Shown here piece after piece: positions 43,642-53,945 of a stretch of DNA of 64,000 bases; within the stretch, counting starts at the first letter, position 1, and each line of letters begins with the position of its first letter. Source of the DNA: Alphaproteobacteria bacterium (lineage in GTDB: Bacteria > Pseudomonadota > Alphaproteobacteria > Caulobacterales > Aquidulcibacteraceae); NCBI GenBank assembly GCA_027485915.1, contig JAIXQA010000018.1, positions 1 to 64,000 of the forward strand, in the 5' to 3' direction. A program made the translations under genes and the position numbers. The notes under the pieces are model-generated. The model saw only the letters and a list, made by a program, of their open reading frames with translations. It had not been told where the DNA came from and did not search any database.

Positions 43642-44937
43642 TTAGCGAATGCCCGGCACGTGCAAGGCAGCTTCGGCTTCCGCTTTTGCCTTCATGGCAC
43701 CGCCTGCATGGCGACCGAGCTCAAGGCGTGCAATCGTGCGATTATGCACCTCATCTGGACCATCCGCTAAGCGCAAGGTACGCTGATGCGCATAGGCAGA
43801 CGCCAAGCCAAAGTCTTGGCTGACACCGCCGCCGCCATGGGCCTGAATCGCATCGTCTATAATCTGGAGGGCCATGTTTGGCGCTTGAACTTTAATCATC
43901 GCGATTTCAGCACGGGCAACCTTATTGCCAACTGTATCCATCATATAAGCCGCCTTGAGGCACAATAGACGGGTCATTTCGATGTCGATCCGGGCACGCG
44001 CGATCCGCTGCTCCCAGATTGAATGCTCGGCAACCGTCTTGCCAAAAGCAACGCGTGTTGTGAGGCGTTGACACATTTTTTCAAGCGCCATTTCGGCCAC
44101 GCCAATGGTGCGCATGCAATGGTGGATGCGGCCTGGGCCAAGCCGCCCTTGGGCGATCTCAAAGCCTGCACCTTCGCGCAAGATCAAGTTTTCGGCTGGC
44201 ACACGCACATTTTCCATCTTCACTTCAAAGTGGCCATGCGGCGCATCATCATAACCAAACACATGCAGTGGGCGGACCAAGGTCACACCTTTGGCGTCCA
44301 ACGGCATCAAGATTTGGCTCTGTTGCGTATAGGATTTGGCGCTCGGATCGGTCTTGCCCATCACGATGGCCACTTTGCAGCGTGGATCACCCACGCCAGA
44401 ACTCCACCACTTGGTGCCATTGATCACATATTCATCGCCCTCGCGCACGATGGAGGTTTGGATGTTGGTGGCGTCAGAGGAAGCCACGGCTGGTTCAGTC
44501 ATCAAGAAAGCCGAGCGGATTTCCCCGTTCATCAATGGCCGCAGCCACTTTTCCTTTTGCGCCAATGTGCCGTAGCGCATCAGCACTTCCATATTGCCGG
44601 TGTCAGGCGCTGAGCAATTAAACACTTCGGACGCAAAACCAACGCGGCCCAAAATCTCAGCAATGGCCGAATAGGTTACGTTTGACAGACCTGGGCCCTC
44701 AAATTCAAACGTGTCGTCGACATGGGCTGCGCCATGGCTTGGCGGCATGAACATGTTCCAAAGGCCAGCAGCTTTTGCTTTGACTTTGAGATCTTCAACA
44801 ATGGGGATCACTTTCCAACGCTCACCCTCAGCATCCTGTTGCTGATAAATCGGAATGGCGGGAATGATATGTTCCTCCATAAAGGCTTCAACTCGGCCAA
44901 TCCAATGTTTGGTTACGTCTGAATGTTCGAAAATCAT
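43642..44937 (-). CDS. Acyl-CoA dehydrogenase
   Basis: 431 aa flavoprotein of beta-oxidation, from ATG 44937 with CAGGGAG upstream (a frame 12 codons longer exists). [22 protein letters not shown] (about 157-178) and the C-terminal [37 protein letters not shown] carry the FAD-binding and dimer features of a longer-chain or branched-chain subfamily (as in mammalian ACAD10/11-like). The start [24 protein letters not shown] fits that group. Acyl chain specificity is not readable. Confidence 0.92.
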   Translation of the reverse strand: MIFEHSDVTKHWIGRVEAFMEEHIIPAIPIYQQQDAEGERWKVIPIVEDLKVKAKAAGLWNMFMPPSHGAAHVDDTFEFEGPGLSNVTYSAIAEILGRVGFASEVFNCSAPDTGNMEVLMRYGTLAQKEKWLRPLMNGEIRSAFLMTEPAVASSDATNIQTSIVREGDEYVINGTKWWSSGVGDPRCKVAIVMGKTDPSAKSYTQQSQILMPLDAKGVTLVRPLHVFGYDDAPHGHFEVKMENVRVPAENLILREGAGFEIAQGRLGPGRIHHCMRTIGVAEMALEKMCQRLTTRVAFGKTVAEHSIWEQRIARARIDIEMTRLLCLKAAYMMDTVGNKVARAEIAMIKVQAPNMALQIIDDAIQAHGGGGVSQDFGLASAYAHQRTLRLADGPDEVHNRTIARLELGRHAGGAMKAKAEAEAALHVPGIR

Positions 44938-45055
44938 GTCGTGCTCCCTGTTTCGTGTTCTTCTACCTTCCACCTAACCTAGCCGCGTGCTGACGGGGTG
45001 GCAATCGAAAGCATGAGGCTTGAAGCGGATAAAACTGCGGCATAAACAGCAGGCC

Positions 45056-45631
45056 ATGAAACTGACGGCTGTTACCACTCACCTACACGATGTCGCGCTG
45101 GCCCCTTTGGTTAACGCCGACCGCGAGGCGCTGCGCAGCGCCGCTTCCGACCCCGCTTTGTTCCGTTATTGGCCGCGCGATATGGCGACCAACAAATGGG
45201 ATCGGAATTTTAATTGGATGCTAGAAGAGCAAGCGGCTGATCGGTGGATCTTCCACACAGTCCGCGGGCTTGATGGGCGGGTTCTGGGCCAAACTTGCTA
45301 TTTGGCGATCCGACCAGAGCATAAGGGCGTGGAAATTGGGGGTACTTGGTATGTGGCTGACGCGCATGGCACACAGGTCAATCCTGCCTGTAAATTTGCA
45401 CTATTGGACAACGCTTTTGCCTGTGGTGCAGAACGGGTGGAACTCAAAACGGACGCCCGCAATAGCCGATCACGCGCTGCGATCCTAAAGCTTGGTGCGT
45501 CCTTTGAAGGAATCTTCCGTCGCCACCTGCTCTTGCCGGACGGTCATTGGCGAGACACTGCGTGGTTCTCAATCCTGCGGGAAGAATGGCCAAGGGTCAA
45601 AGCCGGGCTCGAGGCGCGCCTGGCACGATGA
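45056..45631 (+). CDS. GNAT-family N-acetyltransferase
   Basis: 191 aa from ATG 45056. Resembles RimJ/RimL-type acetyltransferases: LVNADREALRSAASDPALFRYWP, GGTWYVADAHGTQVNPACKFALLDNAF and AERVELKTDARNSRSRAAILKLGASFEGIFRRH are the acetyl-CoA and substrate blocks of the Acetyltransf_3 group. Target unknown. Convergent with the CCA-adding enzyme gene. Confidence 0.88.
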   Translation: MKLTAVTTHLHDVALAPLVNADREALRSAASDPALFRYWPRDMATNKWDRNFNWMLEEQAADRWIFHTVRGLDGRVLGQTCYLAIRPEHKGVEIGGTWYVADAHGTQVNPACKFALLDNAFACGAERVELKTDARNSRSRAAILKLGASFEGIFRRHLLLPDGHWRDTAWFSILREEWPRVKAGLEARLAR

Positions 45632-45634
45632 ACC

Positions 45635-46882
45635 TCACCCGAGGGCTTGCACCAAAGCTTTCAAGCGCTCGACCAAGCCCATTTCGTCTTCGGTAAAGTC
45701 ATTTTCGACCCACCAATGTTCAAGCTCCCGCAAGATTTGTCCGATAGCAGGCCCGGGCCTCGCGCCGGCTGCCAACACCTGCTCGCCCGTGATGGGAAAG
45801 CGCGGGGCGACAAAGCCGCTTGATAACGCAATCATCGCGCGCCATTGGCTGGTGCGTCGTGGTTCAGGGTCGTGTGCCCATGCCAAGCGAACGCGATCAA
45901 GATAGAGCGGCGCTCCCATCCAATAAAGGGCTCGGCGGACTTCCCGGGCCGACAAATAAGATTGGATCTTCGTCTGATCACCGGCCCACGCCAATAACCG
46001 ATCTCCCTCGGCACTCGACAATTTGAGGCGGCTAACCAAACCTGCTGCGCGGGTTGGATCGCGGGGCAAAAGCGCCATGAGACGCTGTAAAGGCTCAGGC
46101 TCCAAAAACAGGCTATTTTCAATATCGACCAAATACTCAAGCACGTTTAGGTCTGTGGCTTCGGGCAGAATTGCCGCCAAAACGCCTGTCTCGGCCATGG
46201 CGGCCAACACCAAGCGTGGGTCTGGTGCTGCTAACAAACGCTTCAACTCCATCCACACCCGTTCAACCGATAGCTTCGCCATACCGGCTCGATGGGTGGC
46301 ACAGGCTGCCAAGGCGACAGGGTCTAGTGGGCCTTTGCCGTAAAATGCGTGAAAGCGGAAGAAGCGCAATATGCGTAAATAGTCTTCGGTAACGCGAGTT
46401 TCTGCTTCCCCAACAAAGCGGACGCGGCCAGCTTTAGCATCGTCAATGCCTGTGCCGATTGGATCAAAGACACGGCCTTGCGCGTCGCAATAGAGCGCAT
46501 TCATCGTCAGATCACGCCGCTGGGCATCGGCCAACCAATCTTCGGTAAAGGCCACTTCGGCATGGCGGCCATCGGTGGCGACATCGGTGCGCAAGCTCGT
46601 AACCTCGACAGGCTTGCCAGCGGGAATAGCGGTGACGGTACCATGGGCCAAACCCGTCGGCACCACTTTGATCCCGGCTGCTTTCAGGGCTGCCATGACA
46701 GCTTCGGGCTCTAGCTGGGTCGCAATATCAATGTCATGCGCCAGTTTGCCCAGAACTGCATCGCGAACGCACCCGCCAACCAAGCGCGCGCAGTCCGACT
46801 TTGACGCATTAAGGGCGCCAAGCACAGCTTGTGCATCAGGATGTCGCACCAAAGGATGGGAGGCGAGGCTAATCTCAGTCAT
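45635..46882 (-). CDS. cca: CCA tRNA nucleotidyltransferase
   Basis: 415 aa class II nucleotidyltransferase that adds or repairs tRNA 3' CCA ends. The catalytic head VGGCVRDAVLGKLAHDIDIAT (about 36-56) has the GGxVRD loop and DxD metal site; REDIR-like and RFVGEAETRVTEDYLRILRFFRFHAFYG mark the alphaproteobacterial CCA/poly-A polymerase group. Single gene on the minus strand. Confidence 0.92.
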   Translation of the reverse strand: MTEISLASHPLVRHPDAQAVLGALNASKSDCARLVGGCVRDAVLGKLAHDIDIATQLEPEAVMAALKAAGIKVVPTGLAHGTVTAIPAGKPVEVTSLRTDVATDGRHAEVAFTEDWLADAQRRDLTMNALYCDAQGRVFDPIGTGIDDAKAGRVRFVGEAETRVTEDYLRILRFFRFHAFYGKGPLDPVALAACATHRAGMAKLSVERVWMELKRLLAAPDPRLVLAAMAETGVLAAILPEATDLNVLEYLVDIENSLFLEPEPLQRLMALLPRDPTRAAGLVSRLKLSSAEGDRLLAWAGDQTKIQSYLSAREVRRALYWMGAPLYLDRVRLAWAHDPEPRRTSQWRAMIALSSGFVAPRFPITGEQVLAAGARPGPAIGQILRELEHWWVENDFTEDEMGLVERLKALVQALG

Positions 46883-46946
46883 GCTGCGCAGATAGGGCTG
46901 AAAATGACACCTGTCATCCCAGCGACTGCAGGCTGCGGGTTAGTTG

Positions 46947-47330
46947 TCACTCAAAGTCACCGGTTTGCTGCCACAATTCGATTTTCGTCCCGTCGGGATC
47001 GACCAACCAAGCAAACTTGCCATAGGGCTCTTCTTGGACATCCCCCTGCATCTGACCACCTGCAGCCAAAATCCTGACAATAAGGGCATCCAAGTCATCG
47101 ACGCGGAAGTTCAGCATCACATCCCGTGTTGATGGCGCAAAATAAGTCGTGTCCGCCTTAAACGGGCTCCAAATCTGGTAACCTTCCTGGCCCGCAAGCG
47201 AAAAATTAACGCCATAATCGTCGAGCGCAAAGCCCAGCACATCGCGGTACCAAGCCTTCAAGCGGTCCGGGTCGTGGCTTTTGATAAAAACCCCGCCCAA
47301 ACCTAAAACACGTCCGCGATCTGTCATCAT
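46947..47330 (-). CDS. VOC-family protein (glyoxalase fold)
   Basis: 127 aa. LGLGGVFIKSHDPDRLKAWYRDVLGF and FAWLVDPDGTKIELWQQ are the two ends of a vicinal-oxygen-chelate module, with a His near 19 and a Glu near 119 as metal-ligand candidates. Substrate unknown. Start ATG 47330 or 47327, with AGGAG upstream. Six bases downstream of the acyl-CoA ligase stop, so co-transcribed with it. Confidence 0.88.
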   Translation of the reverse strand: MMTDRGRVLGLGGVFIKSHDPDRLKAWYRDVLGFALDDYGVNFSLAGQEGYQIWSPFKADTTYFAPSTRDVMLNFRVDDLDALIVRILAAGGQMQGDVQEEPYGKFAWLVDPDGTKIELWQQTGDFE

Positions 47331-47336
47331 CCGCTC

Positions 47337-49052
47337 CTATTCAAACAGAGCTTTAAGCTCCCGTTTCAGGATTTTGCCATTGGCATTGCGCAATAAGGGC
47401 TCATTCATAATGCGCACATGGGCTGGAACCTTGAAGCTGGCGAGTGACGCGCCGACCCAACGCTTGAGTTCTTCTGCCGTCAGCGTCGAACTCGGTGGCA
47501 CCGTTACCACGGCACCCACTTCTTCACCTAAAACCTTATGCGGCACGCCAATAATCGCTGCATCGGAAATGTCGGGGTGCTTGTAGAGAATGTCCTCAAT
47601 CTCAGAGCAATAGACGTTCTCGCCGCCGCGAATGATCATATCCTTGGCGCGGTCGACAATGAAGATGAAGCCTTCCTCGTCCATTCTGACCAGATCGCCG
47701 GACTTAAACCAGCCACCACCAAAGGCTGCTTCAGTTGCGTCAGGCTTATTCCAGTAGCCCACAATGACGTTAGGGCCACGGATCCACAGCTCACCTACTT
47801 CTCCGACAGCTACATCTTCGCCATTGGCATCAACCACTCGCACATCATTGATTGGGTGGGCTGGGCCGCAGGATAAGGGCCGTAACTCATAGTCTTCCGA
47901 CCCGATATTGGTGACGGCGGCAGAAGTCTCAGTCAGTCCATAACCTTGGCCGGGCGATACTTTCGGGAAGGTCTCGACAATTTTGCGGACCAATTCTGCC
48001 GATGAGGGTGCCCCGCCGTACGAAACGCTTTCCACCGTCGAGGTATCAAACTCTTTCAATTGCGGATGCTCAATCACTTGCCAAGCAATCGCTGGCACGC
48101 CGCCAAAGCTGTTGATCTTTTCTTTTTCGATCAACTCGATGCCCTTGAGTGCATCCCAGCGATGCATCATGACGATCTTCACGCCTTGCGCCACCGAAGG
48201 AACCAAAACGGCATGACAGCCCGTGACGTGGAAAAAGGGAATCGCCAGCAGGGTCGCCTTCTTCGGCAGGGTTGGATCTGGCGCAGGTGGTGTCTCGCCC
48301 CGTCGTAAAAATTGGCGGGCAGTGTTGACCATCATATTCATCAAATTGGTGATGACGTTGCGGTGCGTGCCATAAGCGCCTTTTGGCGCACCAGTGGTGC
48401 CGGAGGTGTAAAACAGGGTGCAGAGGTCTTCCGGGTCGAGGGCGACATCAGGTGGCGCAGTTTCTGGCAAGCTTGCCCACGAAACAGTTTCACCAATTAA
48501 ATCTTCTAAAGCGATGGCACCAGCTGGCTTATCATCGCCACCACGCGTCACAATCAAAGCCTTTAAGTTCGGGATATTCGGCAGTTTTTCAGCGATCCGG
48601 TCCGCGCGTTCTACATCGACAATGGCCAAAACCGAGCCTGAATCGCGCAAGCCATATTCCAGCTCATCTGCCGTCCACCACGCATTCAGCGGACAGATCA
48701 TCGCCCCAATAATGACGCTCGCCCAAAATACGACCGGCCATTCAGGTAAATTGCGCATCACAAGGGCAACCCGGTCGCCCTTTTGGACGCCGTAGGTATC
48801 CTTCAGAATATGGGCAAGCTTGGCAGCCGCATTGGCGTGGGCACGATAGGTAATCCGCTCATGGCCATAAATCAGAAACTCAAGTTCACCATGCGAGCGA
48901 CCAATCTCAAAAATATCGCGCAGATTTTGGGGCCCGACTTTATAAACGCGAAGGTCTTGACCACGTATGGTCTTGGTCTCGATTTCGAGCGGCCCGCCGG
49001 GGCCTGTTAGAATGGCATGAGCTTGTGCAACCGACATGGCTGGAAATGGCAT
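47337..49052 (-). CDS. Class I adenylate-forming enzyme (acyl-CoA ligase)
   Basis: 571 aa enzyme that activates a carboxylic acid to its CoA ester. P-loop FYTSGTTGAPKGAYG (about 211-225), GYGLTETSA (about 369-377), the hinge region SGDLVRMDEEGFIFIVDRAKDMIIRGGENV (about 449-478) with the GGENVY block, and the catalytic Lys in NGKILKREL at the C-terminus are intact. Typical of fatty or aryl acid ligases. GGGAGAGGAAA lies before ATG 49052. With the dehydrogenase and hydratases around, it suggests CoA-ester catabolism. Confidence 0.93.
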   Translation of the reverse strand: MPFPAMSVAQAHAILTGPGGPLEIETKTIRGQDLRVYKVGPQNLRDIFEIGRSHGELEFLIYGHERITYRAHANAAAKLAHILKDTYGVQKGDRVALVMRNLPEWPVVFWASVIIGAMICPLNAWWTADELEYGLRDSGSVLAIVDVERADRIAEKLPNIPNLKALIVTRGGDDKPAGAIALEDLIGETVSWASLPETAPPDVALDPEDLCTLFYTSGTTGAPKGAYGTHRNVITNLMNMMVNTARQFLRRGETPPAPDPTLPKKATLLAIPFFHVTGCHAVLVPSVAQGVKIVMMHRWDALKGIELIEKEKINSFGGVPAIAWQVIEHPQLKEFDTSTVESVSYGGAPSSAELVRKIVETFPKVSPGQGYGLTETSAAVTNIGSEDYELRPLSCGPAHPINDVRVVDANGEDVAVGEVGELWIRGPNVIVGYWNKPDATEAAFGGGWFKSGDLVRMDEEGFIFIVDRAKDMIIRGGENVYCSEIEDILYKHPDISDAAIIGVPHKVLGEEVGAVVTVPPSSTLTAEELKRWVGASLASFKVPAHVRIMNEPLLRNANGKILKRELKALFE

Positions 49053-49294
49053 TTATGTTTCCTCTCCCTGAAGGGATTATGTGCCGCCTCTGTGGGCGTT
49101 TGATGCAGGTATTCAACGACAGAAGCGGCAACGCAAGGGAAAATCATGCGACTTGCCGGATGATTGCAGCCAAATATTCCTTGAGTTGTCTTAGCCACAG
49201 CAAACTTAAGTGCATGCTGATGACAATTGCACCACGCCTCCCCACATAGATCGAAAGATAGAGCCGTTTGGCTTGGCCTTTAGAGGAGCATGAT

Positions 49295-49828
49295 ATGCGA
49301 CAAGATCGCCCAAATATTCGCCGGATTGGGCTCGCTCTGGCGGTTAGCCTGCCCCTGTTTGCCGCTGGCTGCGGCGCTAAGGACGATCAAGTTGGCGGCT
49401 TCACCAATGACTTGACCGGCAATGAGATCAAAGTGACCGCTTTGCGCGATCCTCAATTGCCGCAAGTCACCTGCTATTTCGGCTCGTTCGACCGCAGCTT
49501 GCTGGACCGACTGGGCAAGGGCAATTGGTTTGAGAACCCTTCCAACACCGCCATTGATTGTCATCAAACAAGCCCAATCGATGCAAGCACTTTGGCGACT
49601 TTGCCGAAGAATGCTGAAGTCTTCTCCAAAGGCTCTAGCCTGTTCTTTAAAAGCATTGCGCTGCGCAGGATTGTCGATGTGCCTAATCAGTCGATTATTT
49701 ACGTGTCTTACAGCCGTGAACTGGTCGCAGCCTCGGCCAAATTGGGTATGAGCGTGGTCCCAGTTACATTTACCGCACCTGCCGCGCCCCCGCCGGCACC
49801 GGTGCCCGCCACAAAAGCAAAGCCCTAA
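49295..49828 (+). CDS. creA: CreA family protein
   Basis: 177 aa from ATG 49295 with AGAGGAG upstream. A signal sequence ends with a lipobox-like FAAGC, so it may be a lipoprotein; periplasmic CreA is otherwise secreted. [29 protein letters not shown] and the motif [11 protein letters not shown] are CreA hallmarks. The C-terminus is a Pro/Ala tail. CreA function is unknown. Uniform with neighbours in strand to uvrC, 50 bp away. Confidence 0.88.
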   Translation: MRQDRPNIRRIGLALAVSLPLFAAGCGAKDDQVGGFTNDLTGNEIKVTALRDPQLPQVTCYFGSFDRSLLDRLGKGNWFENPSNTAIDCHQTSPIDASTLATLPKNAEVFSKGSSLFFKSIALRRIVDVPNQSIIYVSYSRELVAASAKLGMSVVPVTFTAPAAPPPAPVPATKAKP

Positions 49829-49878
49829 AGCCAAGGGGCCTTGCCTTCTGGCGCTGTCGCGTGCACCTCAGTCAGACC

Positions 49879-51852
49879 ATGTCTAAGGCCGATTCAACCC
49901 CCCTGCCCGATCTAGCTGACCTGCCGGGTGAAGCCACCCCGGTAAAGGGTGTGCTGCAGGGGGTTGAGGTCATTCGCGATCATTTGCGGCGCTTGCCCGG
50001 CAAGCCCGGTGTCTATCGGATGATCGGCGTGGATGGCGAAGTCCTTTATGTCGGCAAAGCCAAAAACCTGAAAAATCGGGTGACTTCCTATGCCCGTGGT
50101 CTTGGCCATTCCAATCGTATCGCGCGCATGATCGACCTAACGCGCGCCATGGAATTTGTGGTGACCGCGACCGAGACAGAGGCACTTCTCCTCGAAGCCA
50201 ATCTGATCAAGCGCCTAAGGCCCCGCTTCAACATCCTGATGCGAGATGATAAGTCCTTTCCATACATTTCCATCCGTCGCGATCATGCCGCGCCACAGAT
50301 TGCCAAGCATCGCGGCGCGCGCGCCAAAAACGTGGATTATTTCGGCCCTTTTGCGAGCGCTTGGGCCGTCAACGCAAGTCTAACCACCTTGCAGAAAGCC
50401 TTCCTGCTGCGGTCCTGCACCGATAGCGTTTATAACGGGCGCTCACGTCCCTGCATGCTGCATCAGATCAAGCGCTGCTCTGCGCCTTGCGTTGGGCTCA
50501 TCACCGAAGCCGATTATGGAGAATTGGTCGATGAAGCGACGGCCTTTTTGCGCGGCAAGTCGGTCGATCTGCAAAAGCGCCTCGCCAATGATATGCATGA
50601 AGCCGCTGAAGCATTAGACTTTGAACGCGCAGCCCGTTTGCGCGACCGGATTAAGGCACTGGCGAGCATTCGTGCCGTTCAAGGCATCAATCCGCAAAGC
50701 TTCCAAGAAGCTGATGTGTTTGGGGTGGCCCTCAATGGCGGGATGAGTTGTATTCAAGTCTTCTTCTTCCGGGCTGGCCAAAACTGGGGCAATCGCGCCT
50801 ATTTCCCAAAGCACGAGAAAGATACTTCCGAGGCCGAAATCCTTGATGCCTTTATGGCGCAATTTTATGACGATAAACCCGCACCCAGCCTGATCCTCAC
50901 CAGCCATCCCCTGCCTGAGGAAGCCTTGCTGGCAGAGGCCTTGAGCCTACGGATGGATATGAAAGTTGAGATCCGCTGCCCCCAACGAGGCGAAAAGCGC
51001 GACACGGTCGCCCATGCAACGTCTAATGCGCGGGAAGCCCTCACGCGTAAAATGGCCGAGAGCAGCACCCAGACAAAATTGCTGGATGGGGTTGCTGATG
51101 TGTTTGGCTTAGCCGCCACCCCGCAGCGGATTGAAGTCTATGACAATTCGCACATCCAAGGCAGCCACGCAGTGGGCGCGATGATCGTGGCTGGGCCTGA
51201 TGGATTTGAGAAGAACCAGTATCGCAAGTGGACCATCAAGGATGCCAAAGGCGGCGATGATTTTGCCATGATGCGCGAAGTCTTCACCCGTCGCTTCGCC
51301 CGCCTGATCCAGCCAGAGCCCGAAGATATGCCGCCCAGTGTCGACATGGAAGGCAATCTGATCGATGAGAGCGGACGTAAAAACCGCCAGCAAGATACAG
51401 CTTGGCCCGACATTGTGTTGATCGATGGCGGCGAGCAGCAATTGGCAGTCGTGGTGGAAGTAGCCAAGGAATTAGGCCTCGAAGAGGACATTACCTTGAT
51501 CTCCATTGCCAAAGGTGTGGACCGTGATGCCGGACGGGAATTCTTTCACGTTCCGGGCCGGGCACCCTTCCGCTTGGAACCCAAGGACCCAGTCCTTTAT
51601 TATCTACAGCGCTTGCGCGATGAGGCTCACCGCTTTGCGATAGGGGCGCACCGCCAGAAACGTTCTATCGCAATTTCAAAAAACCCGTTGGACGAGATCG
51701 CGGGCGTTGGCCCAATGCGGAAGAAGGCCATTCTGGCGCGTTTTGGCTCCGCACGCGGGGTTGCGCGCGCTAGTCTCACAGAATTGATGGAAGTGCCCGG
51801 CGTCAATGAAGAGCTGGCAGCTCGAATCCAAGCTTATTTTCAAAGGACCTAA
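49879..51852 (+). CDS. uvrC: Excinuclease ABC subunit C
   Basis: 657 aa from ATG 49879; a GTG at 49861 is possible. The GIY-YIG nuclease domain is at about 36-115 ([27 protein letters not shown]), a UVR motif near 220-245, the second nuclease domain with [10 protein letters not shown] near 515, and a C-terminal helix-hairpin-helix pair ([23 protein letters not shown]). Nucleotide excision repair. pgsA follows 2 bp downstream, a conserved alphaproteobacterial pairing. Confidence 0.96.
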   Translation: MSKADSTPLPDLADLPGEATPVKGVLQGVEVIRDHLRRLPGKPGVYRMIGVDGEVLYVGKAKNLKNRVTSYARGLGHSNRIARMIDLTRAMEFVVTATETEALLLEANLIKRLRPRFNILMRDDKSFPYISIRRDHAAPQIAKHRGARAKNVDYFGPFASAWAVNASLTTLQKAFLLRSCTDSVYNGRSRPCMLHQIKRCSAPCVGLITEADYGELVDEATAFLRGKSVDLQKRLANDMHEAAEALDFERAARLRDRIKALASIRAVQGINPQSFQEADVFGVALNGGMSCIQVFFFRAGQNWGNRAYFPKHEKDTSEAEILDAFMAQFYDDKPAPSLILTSHPLPEEALLAEALSLRMDMKVEIRCPQRGEKRDTVAHATSNAREALTRKMAESSTQTKLLDGVADVFGLAATPQRIEVYDNSHIQGSHAVGAMIVAGPDGFEKNQYRKWTIKDAKGGDDFAMMREVFTRRFARLIQPEPEDMPPSVDMEGNLIDESGRKNRQQDTAWPDIVLIDGGEQQLAVVVEVAKELGLEEDITLISIAKGVDRDAGREFFHVPGRAPFRLEPKDPVLYYLQRLRDEAHRFAIGAHRQKRSIAISKNPLDEIAGVGPMRKKAILARFGSARGVARASLTELMEVPGVNEELAARIQAYFQRT

Positions 51853-51854
51853 GG

Positions 51855-52466
51855 ATGAAGTGGCTCCCCAATGCGGTCTCGATCAGCAGATTGGCACTCG
51901 CGCCTCTGATCGGCTATTTGATCTGGGCTGGCCTCGCCAAAGGCGTAGCCAATCGCGAGCTTGAATGGGCTTTTGGACTTTTTGTCTTCTCGGCTTTGAC
52001 CGATTGGTTGGACGGATTTTTAGCTCGCAAACTCGATGCCAAAAGCGAACTCGGCGGCAAGCTCGACCTTTGGGGCGATAAGATTTTGGTGGGCATTACC
52101 CTGTTTGCGTTATGGGTAGGCGGGATCACGCCGACAATTCAACATACGGACGTGCTTGTTGGGACTTTTGGAATTGCCGTCTATGTCGCTTTCGGCCTTT
52201 TCTTCTTGCTGGCCATACCAGTCCGCGACAGTTTGGTTACACGGTTAAGGGCTCAAGCCAGCCTGAAAGGCATTTCCCTGTCGCCGACCTTTGCGGCGAA
52301 ATCAAAGACCGCGGTCATCATGGGTGGGATGGGCGTACTGCTCGCCGGGCTTGCCACCGGCATTTCTCAACTCGGACTGACAGGCTTTGCGATTTTGGTA
52401 TTGGGCGCTTTAATGTCGATTTGGACAGGCCTTGCCTATTTCAAAGCTGCCAACGAGGCCGCTTGA
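51855..52466 (+). CDS. pgsA: CDP-diacylglycerol-glycerol-3-phosphate phosphatidyltransferase
   Basis: 203 aa inner-membrane enzyme making phosphatidylglycerol phosphate. The CDP-alcohol phosphotransferase motif D-G-x2-A-R-x8-G-x3-D-x3-D is complete in DWLDGFLARKLDAKSELGGKLDLWGDK (about 54-80), here reading DG..AR........G...D...D. Several hydrophobic segments follow. Usually in this lineage moaD/moaE come next; here the neighbour is a PAS gene instead. Confidence 0.95.
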   Translation: MKWLPNAVSISRLALAPLIGYLIWAGLAKGVANRELEWAFGLFVFSALTDWLDGFLARKLDAKSELGGKLDLWGDKILVGITLFALWVGGITPTIQHTDVLVGTFGIAVYVAFGLFFLLAIPVRDSLVTRLRAQASLKGISLSPTFAAKSKTAVIMGGMGVLLAGLATGISQLGLTGFAILVLGALMSIWTGLAYFKAANEAA

Positions 52467-52474
52467 AAGCTGAC

Positions 52475-52939
52475 TTAGGCAGTCAACATGCGCTGAAGCG
52501 CCCAGTTTGGTGCACGGGCACCAGATAGCGCGATATCGAGGCCAATCACGGCTTCCACTTCCTCATCCTGCCCTAAAGGCAAGCGCATCCAGAACCGCAC
52601 CGAGTGGCCATGCACACCGACTTCTGCTGGGGCAACGCCGCAAGAGGGCTTTCTCTCGCGGACGACCCGCTGAATCGTCTCTACCGAACCTGGCAGGTCA
52701 GGCTGGACCAAACACAAGCGCGGATCGTCGCCAAACACATCGCGAAGTGCACTGCCTGCCACGCGCACGCGTGGGCCTTCGAGGGCCTTGGTTTCAATGA
52801 GGGAAATGAAGGGCAAAAGCGGCCCAAAAGCGCGGGGTTGAAAACTCTCACGCGTCGGCATCGGCGAGCAGCCAGCTGCGCTGTTCCAGACGTCGAACAA
52901 ACGACGCTGTTCTTCCAGCAGCAATTGAGCTCGGAACAT
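52475..52939 (-). CDS. PAS-domain protein (PAS_5, PF07310 type)
   Basis: 154 aa from ATG 52939, GGGGG upstream (GTG 52945 is also possible). LFDVWNSAAGCSPMPTRESFQPRAFGPLLPFISLIE then RVRVAGSALRDVFGDD are the conserved blocks of the PAS_5 family, common in Caulobacterales and Rhizobiales and lacking an attached output domain. Ligand unknown. Divergent region follows toward mucR. Confidence 0.88.
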   Translation of the reverse strand: MFRAQLLLEEQRRLFDVWNSAAGCSPMPTRESFQPRAFGPLLPFISLIETKALEGPRVRVAGSALRDVFGDDPRLCLVQPDLPGSVETIQRVVRERKPSCGVAPAEVGVHGHSVRFWMRLPLGQDEEVEAVIGLDIALSGARAPNWALQRMLTA

Positions 52940-53080
52940 TGACACCGATATTAACCCCCTGTTGAGATTAGTATCAGTGATTTGCACCGAATCGCGCAAG
53001 AGTCTTTATGTATAGCAAGAGAATATTTTCATCTTTTCACTGCGAATACTTGTTTCGGCAGCGAAACGATCTCTTAATAG

Positions 53081-53485
53081 TTAACGGCGACCGCGACCTA
53101 GGCCGATTTTCTTGGCCAATTCTGAGCGAGCGGCAGCATAATTTGGCGCAACCATCGGATAATCTGCAGGCAGCCCCCATTTGGCGCGATACTCATCTGG
53201 GGACATATCATATGAGGAACGCAAGTGCCGCTTAAGCGATTTGAACTTCTTGCCGTCCTCTAAGCACACGATGTGGTCTGGGAAGACCGACTTTTTAGTT
53301 GGCACCGCGGGAACCAATTCCTTGGACTCGAGAACTGGTGCCCCTTCATGGGTATTTTTCAACGACGCATAGACCGTCGTGATCAGACCAGGCAATTCCG
53401 ATGAGGGAAGCTCATTGCCAGCCACGTAAGCTGCAACGATTTCAACCGTCATCTCAATCAAGCTGGCATCTGTTTTTTCCGACAT
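53081..53485 (-). CDS. mucR: MucR/Ros-family transcriptional regulator
   Basis: 134 aa regulator of envelope, motility and cell-cycle genes in alphaproteobacteria. The N-terminal helix TVEIVAAYVAGNELPSSELP drives oligomerisation, and the zinc-finger-like part reads CLEDGKKFKSLKRHLRS (about 74-90) with SYDMSPDEYRAKWGLPADYPMVAPNYA. The finger has a single Cys before the DGK, as in MucR of this group, rather than the CxxC of Ros. Preceded by a long AT-rich region where it may bind its own promoter. Confidence 0.95.
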   Translation of the reverse strand: MSEKTDASLIEMTVEIVAAYVAGNELPSSELPGLITTVYASLKNTHEGAPVLESKELVPAVPTKKSVFPDHIVCLEDGKKFKSLKRHLRSSYDMSPDEYRAKWGLPADYPMVAPNYAAARSELAKKIGLGRGRR

Positions 53486-53945
53486 TACTTAGTTCCCCAG
53501 AGATTAGAGACGATCGCCTCTAAAGACTTACCTTAAATAATCTCAAGCCAGGATAGTTAGCGCAGAGAGGAGGCGCGCCACCCCATCATGACTTAAGGCA
53601 TTTTGTTTTCTGTTTGAGGTGAGAAAACCTCTACACCTGAGTTCTTTCATCTTACCGATGTAAATGCAAGCACTCAAACCATGGAAAATGCGTCGATACC
53701 CACGGTAGTTCTAGATTGACTTAATTGATAAAACCAAAATTTGTTTGCGATCATGAAAAATGATATTCAAACTTTCCCAATTGAATGCTCTATACTCAAA
53801 GTACTATTTGGTTACGGCTAACAAAGTGTTATTACAATTCCGTCATATTGAGAAATCCCCCACGGGTGGAAAAACTCGATTTCTAAGTTTATTTAGAAAA
53901 ATGGTAGACTTTCCATACCGACGGGTACCGACAACTAAGGTAACC
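53486..53945. promoter_or_regulatory. AT-rich region upstream of mucR
   Basis: 460 bp gap between mucR (start at 53485) and the end of the DUF2336 gene, markedly AT-rich at about 53690-53930 (about two thirds A+T in one 60 bp line). Near mucR is an inverted repeat TTAGAG-ACGATCGC-CTCTAA at 53505-53524, and a small GAGGT/ACCTC stem near 53616. MucR proteins bind AT-rich DNA, so self-control is plausible. A 69-codon plus-strand frame (53760-53969) has no gene-like features. Confidence 0.45.
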
